Origin: Exiguobacterium sp. 9-2
GTDB lineage: Bacteria; Bacillota; Bacilli; Exiguobacteriales; Exiguobacteriaceae
DNA: 64,000 nt
Assembly: GCF_036287235.1 (NCBI RefSeq)
Contig: NZ_CP142850.1
Coordinates: 1,939,127-2,003,126, forward strand
Reading direction: 5' to 3'
In this document: one piece after another, positions 56,777 through 64,000 of the stretch
Numbering within the stretch: position 1 is the first letter of the stretch
How the letters are laid out: the number at the start of each line of letters is the position of its first letter
The notes under the pieces: generated by a model
Told to the model about the DNA's origin: nothing
The model's database searches: none
The model's input: the letters and a program-made list of their open reading frames with translations, nothing else
Translations under genes and position numbers: made by a program

Positions 56777-59700
56777 TGGATCACCACTTTCTTTTCGTGT
56801 GTGAAGGCTTGAATCGCACTCGCTTCGAACGAGCGACTCTCGATGACGCGTAGAATCGCTTCCGCCGTATCGAGTGATGTTAGACAAACGACTTGATTCT
56901 CCGCTGCTGCCCGGCGAATGATGAAGCCGTCTTTCGTGACTTGTGAGTCGCGACTCATCGTATTGATGACATACTCGATCTCCCCTTTTTCAATCACGTC
57001 GAGCATCGATTCGGAAGACGAGTCGATTTTACCGACCGTCTGAACCGGTAACCCTTGCTCCGTCAAGTACGCTGCCGTTCCTTCCGTCGCAAGCAACGTG
57101 AATCCAAGTGAGGCAAAGCGTCGTGCGAGATCCGTCATTTCTGCTTTGTCCGGGTCTGCGACCGTCAAGAGAACACGACCGTGTTCTGGAATCGCCATCC
57201 CTGAAGCAAGCAATCCTTTGTAGAGTGCTTTTTCAAGTGTTCGGTCTGTTCCAATGACTTCTCCGGTCGATTTCATTTCCGGTCCGAGCGTCGGGTCGAC
57301 TTCTTTAAGCTTCGCAAACGAGAAGACCGGTACTTTGACCGAGACGAGCGATTCTTCCGGTAGGACACCACTTGTTAACCCGTAAGAAGCGAGCGTTTCA
57401 CCGAGAATGATGTCCGTCGCGAGCCGCGCGACCGGAAGTCCCGTCACTTTCGAGATGAATGGCACCGTCCGGCTGGCACGCGGATTGACTTCAAGAACAT
57501 AGAGTGCGCCGTCCGCATAGACGAACTGGATGTTGAGCAATCCTTTGATGCCGAATGCTTTGGCGATTCGTGTCGTGTAGTCGACGATCCGGTCCTTGAT
57601 GTCTTGGGAGACACGTTGTGGCGGATAAACTCCAATCGAGTCACCTGAGTGAACACCGGCACGTTCGATATGCTCCATGATACCTGGAATGACGACATCT
57701 GTTCCATCACAGATCGCGTCGACTTCGAGTTCGATTCCTGTCAGGTAACGGTCGACGAGGACCGGTCGTTCCGGTGAGGCGATGACCGCGTGTTTCATGT
57801 AATGTTCCAGTTCTTCTTGTGCATAGACGATTTCCATTGCCCGACCGCCGAGGACATACGATGGACGAACGAGGACCGGGTAACCGAGTGACGCTGCTGC
57901 CGTGACCGCTTCTTCGACCGTGACGGCCGTTTTACCTGGTGGCTGTGGAATGTCGAGCGCCGTCAACGCTGCTTCGAACTGTTTTCGGTCCTCTGCCCGG
58001 TCTAAATCCTCAAGCGATGTCCCGAGGATTTTTACACCTTCTGCTGCTAATGACTCAGCTAAGTTGATTGCTGTCTGGCCACCGAACTGGACGATGACAC
58101 CGAGCGGACGTTCATTTCGGATGACTTCGAGGACATCCTCCGTCGTTAATGGTTCAAAGTAGAGTCGATCGGAAATCGAGAAGTCGGTCGACACGGTTTC
58201 CGGATTGTTGTTGACGATAATTGCTTCATAGCCAGCTTGACGAATCGCTTGAATCGAATGGACTGTCGCATAGTCGAACTCGACTCCTTGACCAATCCGG
58301 ATCGGACCCGATCCTAAGACGAGGATCGAAGAACGATTCGTCGCGATTGCCTCATTTTCGCGTTCGTATGTTCCATAGTAGTACGGTGTATCAGAAGCGA
58401 ACTCTGCCGCACACGTATCGACCATTTTATACACAGGATGAATCGCTTGCGCTTCACGCATCCGGCGAATCTCTGTTTCCGTTTGTCCTGTGATCCGGGC
58501 GAGCATTGGGTCACTGAATCCATACCGCTTCACATGAAGTAGCAGTTCAGGTGTCAAACCGGTAGCGACCGATTGCTCAAGTTGCCAAATGTGCTGTAGC
58601 TTTTCGAGGAATAAGCGATCAATTGCCGTCCAAGCATGAATCTGTTCGACGCTATAGCCGCGGACAAAACCAGCGTATAAGGCGAAAAGTCGATCATCTG
58701 TCGCCTGGCGAATCGCTTGTTGCAAAGCATCATCTGCCATTTCGATGAAGCGTGGCATGTACAAATCCGCTGTACCGATTTCAAGCGAACGAACGGCTTT
58801 CAGTAATGCCTCTTCCATCGTCCGCCCCATTGCCATAACCTCACCGGTCGCCTTCATCTGTGTCCCGAGCGTCCGATCTGCCGTTTCGAATTTATCGAAC
58901 GGCCAGCGCGGAATTTTGGCGACAACATAATCGAGTGCCGGTTCGAACGAAGCAAAGCTCGTCTCGGTGATCGGGTTCTTTAATTCAGATAAGGCATACC
59001 CGACGGCAATCTTTGCAGCAAGTTTTGCGATCGGATAACCGGTCGCTTTTGAAGCAAGTGCGGACGAGCGGGAAACACGTGGATTGACTTCGATGACATA
59101 GTAGTCAAAGCTCGTCGGATCCAGCGCGAACTGGATGTTACATCCACCTTCGATACCGAGTGCGCGAATGATATCGAGCGAGACGTTACGTAGCAGTTGA
59201 TAATCGCGATCCGATAACGTTTGCGTCGGAGCAAAGACGATCGAGTCTCCGGTATGAACACCGACCGGATCGAAGTTTTCCATCGCACAGACGATGATGG
59301 CTTGGTTCGTTGCATCACGCATGACTTCAAATTCGACCTCTTTCATCCCAGCAATTGATTTTTCAAGGAGTACTTGTGTTGCCGGACTTGCCTTGAGTCC
59401 CCCTTCGACGATTCGCGTGAACTCTTCCGGTGTATGGGCGATTCCACCACCCGTTCCTCCGAGTGTATATGCTGGACGGATGATGATTGGTAGACCAATC
59501 TGTTGTCGGAATTGTTGTGCTTCTTCGAGCGAATGCACGATTTCACTATCCGGTACGCCATGTCCGCGTCTAAACATCAGTTGACGGAACAAATCACGAT
59601 CTTCTGCCTCTTCGATTGCTGATAATTTCGTTCCGAGCAACTCGACATTGTATTCAGCTAGGACACCAAGACGATCTAGTTCAACAGCCAAGTTCAGACC

Positions 59701-59982
59701 CGTCTGACCGCCAAGTGTCGCAAGTAAGGCGTCTGGTCGTTCCTTCCGGATGATCCGCGAAACGAACTCTGCTTGAAGAGGCTCGATGTAGACACGATCA
59801 GCAACTGTTGGATCTGTCATGATTGTCGCTGGATTCGAGTTGACGAGGATGACTTCATATCCTTCTTCCTTTAAGGCTTGACACGCTTGTGTTCCTGCGT
59901 AGTCGAATTCAGCGGCTTGTCCGATTACGATTGGACCGGACCCGATAACGAGAATCTTCTGGATATCTTGACGTTTAGGCAT
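56773..59982 (-). CDS. carB: Carbamoyl-phosphate synthase large subunit
   Basis: 1069 residues. Two homologous ATP-grasp halves, each starting with a glycine-rich loop ([21 protein letters not shown] and [20 protein letters not shown]), and a C-terminal allosteric MGS-like domain ([20 protein letters not shown] onward). Makes carbamoyl phosphate from bicarbonate, ATP and ammonia delivered by CarA. It overlaps carA by 8 nt and pyrK by 4 nt. Being inside the pyr operon, it is the pyrimidine-dedicated enzyme. Confidence 0.97.
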
Positions 59983-61063
59983 GAGAGACCTCCTGTTGTT
60001 TCGTGATTTCTTCTAAAAACTGTTGGAATAGACCGTTCGCATCCATTGGACCGGGTGATGCTTCCGGATGATACTGGACGGAGAAGACGGATGCTGACGT
60101 ATGACGGATGCCTTCGACCGTTCCATCGTTGATTGCGAGATGCGTTACTTCAAGCACTGTATGTTGCAATGATTGTTCATCGACGGCATATCCATGGTTT
60201 TGCGACGTGATGTCGACGCGACCTGTCCGGATATCTTGGACGGGATGATTCGCACCCCGGTGACCGAATGGCAGTTTGAACGTATCCGCGCCATGTGCTA
60301 GTGCAATCAACTGGTGCCCAAGACAAATTCCGAAGATGACGACTTTCCCTGTCAATTCTTGAATCAGCGGAATCGCTGTCGGGACATCCTTTGGGTTCCC
60401 TGGTCCGTTCGACAGCATCACACCGTCTGGACGATAGCGTAAGACTTCCGTTGCGCTCACGTCGTATGGTACGACGACAACTTCACAGCCGCGTTTGACA
60501 AGTTCGCGGACGATTCCGAGCTTCGCTCCGAAGTCGACGAGAACGATTCGTGGTCCAGCTCCTGGGATGATATACGCCCGTTCCGTTGAAGCACGTTTGA
60601 CTTGATTCGTCTCGATTGGTGCATCTTGCAGGTGGCTTAATTCCTCTTCTAGGTCGAACTCTCCATCAACGAGTCGGCCGCGCATGACGCCTTTCGAGCG
60701 GATATGTCGTGTTAACTGTCGCGTATCGATTCCACTTAATCCTGGAATATCAAGATCTCGAAGAGCTGCATCGAGCGACATCTCACTCCGGAAGTTCGAC
60801 GGTGTTTGGCAATGTTCGCGGACAATCAATGCTTTAGCGAGTGGACGCGTCGTTTCATAGTCTTCTCGATTGACTCCGTAATTGCCGATCAACGGATTCG
60901 TCAGCACGATCATCTGATCACAGTAAGATGGATCCGATAGCATCTCTTGATAACCAGTCATTCCGGTTTGGAAGACGACCTCTCCTGTTGTTGTCGTGTC
61001 CGATCCAAACGCCGTTCCTTCAAACGTCATACCATCCTCTAACACCAGTGTCCGTTTACGCAT
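59975..61063 (-). CDS. carA: Carbamoyl-phosphate synthase small subunit
   Basis: Glutamine amidotransferase subunit. N-terminal domain [36 protein letters not shown], then class I amidotransferase with the nucleophile Cys in [14 protein letters not shown] and the His/Glu pair in [10 protein letters not shown]. Length 362 residues. Its start overlaps the pyrC stop by 8 nt. Confidence 0.97.
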   Translation of the reverse strand: MRKRTLVLEDGMTFEGTAFGSDTTTTGEVVFQTGMTGYQEMLSDPSYCDQMIVLTNPLIGNYGVNREDYETTRPLAKALIVREHCQTPSNFRSEMSLDAALRDLDIPGLSGIDTRQLTRHIRSKGVMRGRLVDGEFDLEEELSHLQDAPIETNQVKRASTERAYIIPGAGPRIVLVDFGAKLGIVRELVKRGCEVVVVPYDVSATEVLRYRPDGVMLSNGPGNPKDVPTAIPLIQELTGKVVIFGICLGHQLIALAHGADTFKLPFGHRGANHPVQDIRTGRVDITSQNHGYAVDEQSLQHTVLEVTHLAINDGTVEGIRHTSASVFSVQYHPEASPGPMDANGLFQQFLEEITKQQEVSHA

Positions 61064-62327
61064 GTGCTGTGTCCTCCTTGAATACGATTTCTCCCTTGAC
61101 GAGCGTCATGACCGGGAATCCTTTTAACCGTTCTCCTGCGAACGGTGTGTTCTTACCTTTTGAACGGAACCGTTCCGGTGAAACCGTCCGCTCCGTCTCT
61201 AGATCAAGCAGGACTAAGTCTGCTTCCGCTCCCACTTCGAGTTTCCCGTAAGGTAGTTCAAAAATCGCTGCTGCCTTGTCCGTCAAATTCCGAATCAGTG
61301 TCTCAAGTGTCATCTTGTCTTCAGCGACAAGCTTCGTATAGAGGAGCGGGAATGCTGTCTCGAATCCTGTGATGCCAAACGGGGCGCGTTCGATACCGAG
61401 TGCCTTCTCTTCTGCTGCATGAGGAGCGTGATCCGTTGCGATGCAATCAATCGTTCCGTCTGCTAATCCTTCGAGCAATGCTTGGCGATCTGCCTCACTC
61501 CGCAGTGGTGGATTCATTTTAAAGTTCGGATCCTGATTCGATATGTCTTCATCGATCAATACAAGATGGTGCGGTGTGACTTCTGCTGTCACTCGGATCC
61601 CTGCTCGTTTGGCGTCACGAATGACGCGAACGGATTCTTTCGTCGAGACATGACAGACGTGATAATGACAGCCGGTTTCTTCTGCAATCAGGACATCACG
61701 TGCGATGTGGATACTCTCAGCAAGCGATGGAATACCTTGCAAACCTTCCCGTCGACTGTAGTTTCCTTCGTGCACACATCCTGCTTTTAACGAATCATCT
61801 TCGCAGTGGGCAACAATCGTCTTCCCGAGCCGTGCTGCATGTTGCATTGCCGTTCGCATGACGGCTGCCGTCTGGACCCCGACACCATCATCCGTGAATG
61901 CCACGGCATCCGTTAATTGATCGAACGCGACGAGTTCTTGTCCGAGTTGATTTTTTGAAATCGCCGCGTAAGGCAAAACCCGGACAGATGCCGTCTCTTC
62001 AATCTTTTGGAACAATGCATCAAGTGTTTGACGATCGTCCGGTACGGGACGCGTATTCGGCATCGGACAAATCGTCGTAAATCCACCAGCTGCCGCAGCT
62101 GCCGTACCTGTCGCAATTGTCTCCTTATGTTCGCCGCCCGGTTCCCGCAGGTGGACATGGATGTCGACGAATCCTGGTGCAACGAATAATCCGGAAGCAT
62201 CAATGACCGTTTCCCCAACTTGCGGTATTGCTGCTAAGTCCGTGATTTTTCCAGCTTCGATTCGAATATCCCCTGTTCGAACTTGTCCAGCCTCGTACCA
62301 TCTCGCATTTTCAATTCGTGTTGTCAT
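61056..62327 (-). CDS. pyrC: Dihydroorotase
   Basis: Zinc amidohydrolase closing carbamoyl aspartate to dihydroorotate. [17 protein letters not shown] (metal His pair), [34 protein letters not shown] (catalytic Asp) and [14 protein letters not shown] take the second ATG (62327), 9 nt past GGAG; the first ATG (62333) is only 3 nt from it. About 423 residues. It overlaps the pyrB end by 17 nt. Confidence 0.95.
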   Translation of the reverse strand: MTTRIENARWYEAGQVRTGDIRIEAGKITDLAAIPQVGETVIDASGLFVAPGFVDIHVHLREPGGEHKETIATGTAAAAAGGFTTICPMPNTRPVPDDRQTLDALFQKIEETASVRVLPYAAISKNQLGQELVAFDQLTDAVAFTDDGVGVQTAAVMRTAMQHAARLGKTIVAHCEDDSLKAGCVHEGNYSRREGLQGIPSLAESIHIARDVLIAEETGCHYHVCHVSTKESVRVIRDAKRAGIRVTAEVTPHHLVLIDEDISNQDPNFKMNPPLRSEADRQALLEGLADGTIDCIATDHAPHAAEEKALGIERAPFGITGFETAFPLLYTKLVAEDKMTLETLIRNLTDKAAAIFELPYGKLEVGAEADLVLLDLETERTVSPERFRSKGKNTPFAGERLKGFPVMTLVKGEIVFKEDTAHA

Positions 62328-63246
62328 CTGCATCGTCTCCTTTGATTGTTTTCATCGAAAAGCACCATTCCAGAATCGCCATTCGCGCAAAGACACCATT
62401 TTTCATCTGTTCAAAAATCCGCGATTGCGGGTGTTCGACGAGTTCGTCGGCAATCTCGACTCCGCGATTGACCGGTGCCGGATGTAGGACGATCGCTGAA
62501 GGTTTCAGTCGATTCATCCGCTCATGCGTCAATCCATGTGTGACGTGATAGACATCTGGATCAAACCGTGTCGTTCCGTCATGCCGTTCGTGCTGGACTC
62601 GAAGCAACATCAAGATGTCACACTGTTCAACTGCTTCGTCCATTGAAAGATACGGTATTCCCATCGCTTCGTCATACCATTCGCGTGGCCCTGATCCATA
62701 GACGATGGCGCCAAGTCGTTTTAAGATATCGGCATTCGACCGAGCGACACGACTATGTTGTAAATCCCCACAGATGACGACTACTTTTCCTACAATCGTT
62801 CCAAACGTCTCGACCATCGTCATCAAATCAAGCAAGGACTGCGATGGATGCTGTCCGCTCCCGTCTCCTGCATTGATGATCGGAATATCGAGTGTCTGAA
62901 TCAATTCTTCATAATAACCGGTGTCACCGTGACGAATGACCAATCCATCGGCGCCAATCGCTTCGAGTGTTTTGCACGTATCGTGTAACGTCTCCCCTTT
63001 TTGCACGGATGACGTCGCTGTTTCAAACGGCAGTAGATGCATGTTCAAACGATGCTCTGCCATTTCAAAGGAAGAGCGTGTCCGCGTCGAGTTTTCAAAA
63101 AACAGATTGACGAGTGTCTTGTCGGAAAAGTCTGGTGCCGGTTCGCCTTGTTTAAAAGCGAGACTACGTTCAATCAACGAATTGATCTCCGTTATGGATA
63201 AGCTTTCTAAATTGACGAAATGTCGGGTTTGCAAGATCGTTTTCAT
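62311..63246 (-). CDS. pyrB: Aspartate carbamoyltransferase catalytic subunit
   Basis: First committed step. [18 protein letters not shown] (carbamoyl phosphate site), [16 protein letters not shown] and [12 protein letters not shown] (aspartate site). No regulatory-subunit gene pyrI follows, as normal for Bacillales. The ATG at 63246 has GGAGTG upstream; the GTG 3 codons earlier overlaps that site. Length 311 residues. First gene after the PyrR attenuator. Confidence 0.96.
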   Translation of the reverse strand: MKTILQTRHFVNLESLSITEINSLIERSLAFKQGEPAPDFSDKTLVNLFFENSTRTRSSFEMAEHRLNMHLLPFETATSSVQKGETLHDTCKTLEAIGADGLVIRHGDTGYYEELIQTLDIPIINAGDGSGQHPSQSLLDLMTMVETFGTIVGKVVVICGDLQHSRVARSNADILKRLGAIVYGSGPREWYDEAMGIPYLSMDEAVEQCDILMLLRVQHERHDGTTRFDPDVYHVTHGLTHERMNRLKPSAIVLHPAPVNRGVEIADELVEHPQSRIFEQMKNGVFARMAILEWCFSMKTIKGDDADDNTN

Positions 63247-63274
63247 GTATTTCACTCCTTCAGGTCATGAAAAA

Positions 63275-63301
63275 GGCGCACCTTCTAAGTGAAGGTGCGC
63301 C
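63275..63301 (-). terminator. Attenuator terminator before pyrB
   Basis: Perfect GGCGCACCTTC / GAAGGTGCGCC stem with an ACTTA loop and T5-6 tail on the minus strand, 28 nt before pyrB. It is the terminator of the pyrP-pyrB attenuator. Confidence 0.93.
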
Positions 63302-63366
63302 GAAAGAAGACAGAGGAGTCCCTGCATCTTTTCATGGCCTTCACTTTATCGTTCTCTCGGAACGTC
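63302..63366 (-). promoter_or_regulatory. PyrR-binding / antiterminator leader between pyrP and pyrB
   Basis: Directly after the pyrP stop the transcript can form a small hairpin CGTTCCGAGAGAACG (63350-63364) with a CNGNGA-type loop (CCGAGA), the PyrR recognition form. The stretch GTGAAGGCC downstream can pair with part of the terminator stem, so it can serve as antiterminator. Expected: UMP-PyrR binding favours termination before pyrB. Confidence 0.8.
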
Positions 63367-64000
63367 TTAAAAGTTGTTTGCTACAGATTGAGTTGTAGAG
63401 TTTTCCGTTGTTTCAGCTGTTTCTTCGACCTGTTCCGTCGTTTTCGGAAGGATCAGATTCAGGATGATCCCAAGGATCGTCGCCAGTGCCATACCTTCGA
63501 GGGAGAAGTTCCCGATTTTCAAGGCGGCCCCTCCGATTCCCGTGACAAGAATGACGGCTGTGATCGTCAAGTTCCGTTTATCGGCAAGGTCGATCTTACT
63601 TTCCGTCAGTGTCCGGAGACCGTTTGACGCGATGACTCCGAATAAGAGAATACTGATGCCACCCATGACTGGTGTAGGAATCGTCTTGATGAATCCTTCG
63701 ACATATCCGAGGAATCCGAAGCTGATAGCAAGAACCGCTGCCCCACCTAGAACGAAGACACTGTAGACCCGTGTGATCGACATGACGCCATTGTTCTCAC
63801 CGTACGTCGTAACCGGTGGTCCACCAAGCATCGAAGCGACTGTCTTCGCGATTCCGTCGCCAAGTACTGTCCGGTGCATCCCTGGATCAAGGAGCGTCTC
63901 GCGCCCGATGATCCGTGATGTCACTTTTTGTTCGCCGATGTGTTCTGTCAGTGTGACGAGCGTCACGGGAACGATCAGAAGCAAGGCAGCTGTATTCCAT
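63367..64000 (-). CDS. pyrP: Uracil permease, partial (C-terminal part)
   Basis: Nucleobase:cation symporter-2 family. The frame is open from the window edge to the stop at 63367, about 211 residues: LVTLTEHIGEQKVTSRIIGR, GDGIAKTVASMLGGPPVTTYGENNGVMSITRVYS (family signature region), several membrane helices and FGVIASNGLRTLTESKIDL. It ends in a polar Thr/Glu-rich cytosolic tail. Position before pyrB matches B. subtilis pyrP; pyrR would lie beyond the window. Confidence 0.93.
   Translation of the reverse strand, partial: WNTAALLLIVPVTLVTLTEHIGEQKVTSRIIGRETLLDPGMHRTVLGDGIAKTVASMLGGPPVTTYGENNGVMSITRVYSVFVLGGAAVLAISFGFLGYVEGFIKTIPTPVMGGISILLFGVIASNGLRTLTESKIDLADKRNLTITAVILVTGIGGAALKIGNFSLEGMALATILGIILNLILPKTTEQVEETAETTENSTTQSVANNF

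Overview
The window looks like core chromosome of a low-to-moderate GC Bacillales bacterium. Gene order matches Bacillus subtilis over long stretches (hslU-hslV-xerC-trmFO-topA-dprA-sucDC-ylqHG-rnhB-rbgA; rplS-trmD-rimM-rpsP-ffh-ylxM-ftsY-smc; rnc-acpP-fabGD-plsX-fapR-recG-sdaAA/AB-yloVU-rpmB; rpe-rsgA-prkC-prpC-rsmB-fmt/def-priA-coaBC-rpoZ-gmk; pyr operon). The product sequences and the small departures from that order suggest Exiguobacterium or a close relative. That genus call is an inference from memory, not a search. No tRNA, rRNA, CRISPR array, prophage or insertion sequence was seen.

Layout. Positions 1-31,462 are almost entirely minus strand: protein quality control and chromosome dimer resolution, tRNA modification, topoisomerase I, competence DprA, succinyl-CoA synthetase, ribosome assembly and secretion (rbgA, signal peptidase, SRP with FtsY and SMC), fatty acid/phospholipid synthesis under FapR, RecG, serine dehydratase and fatty acid kinase. 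One small plus-strand gene (DUF1128) sits inside the normally unbroken rnc-smc junction. rpmB and an amino acid permease (31,746-33,478) run on the plus strand. From 33,534 to 46,283 the strand is minus again: a TPP-riboswitch thiamine unit (thiT-thiN), then rpe up to gmk. This run contains one polypeptide that joins peptide deformylase to methionyl-tRNA formyltransferase. RqcH is divergent on the plus strand. From 48,204 to 53,729 lies the only accessory-looking stretch: a putative exporter with a membrane-anchored DUF4097-like protein, a UPF0173 hydrolase, a decayed hxlR regulator and decayed VOC gene beside an intact MDR-type oxidoreductase, and a GNAT gene. The end holds the pyrimidine operon (pyrE back to pyrB) and the 3' part of the uracil permease gene, separated by a PyrR-type attenuator.

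Regulation visible in sequence: strong sigma-A promoters, a FapR operator, a TPP riboswitch with terminator, an L19-type leader before rplS, a PyrR attenuator, two CcpA cre-like sites (sucCD and the permease), and several intrinsic terminators inside otherwise continuous operons, some with no room for a new promoter before the next gene. The most unusual item is the Def-Fmt fusion. I did not find a convincing wholly new multi-gene system.
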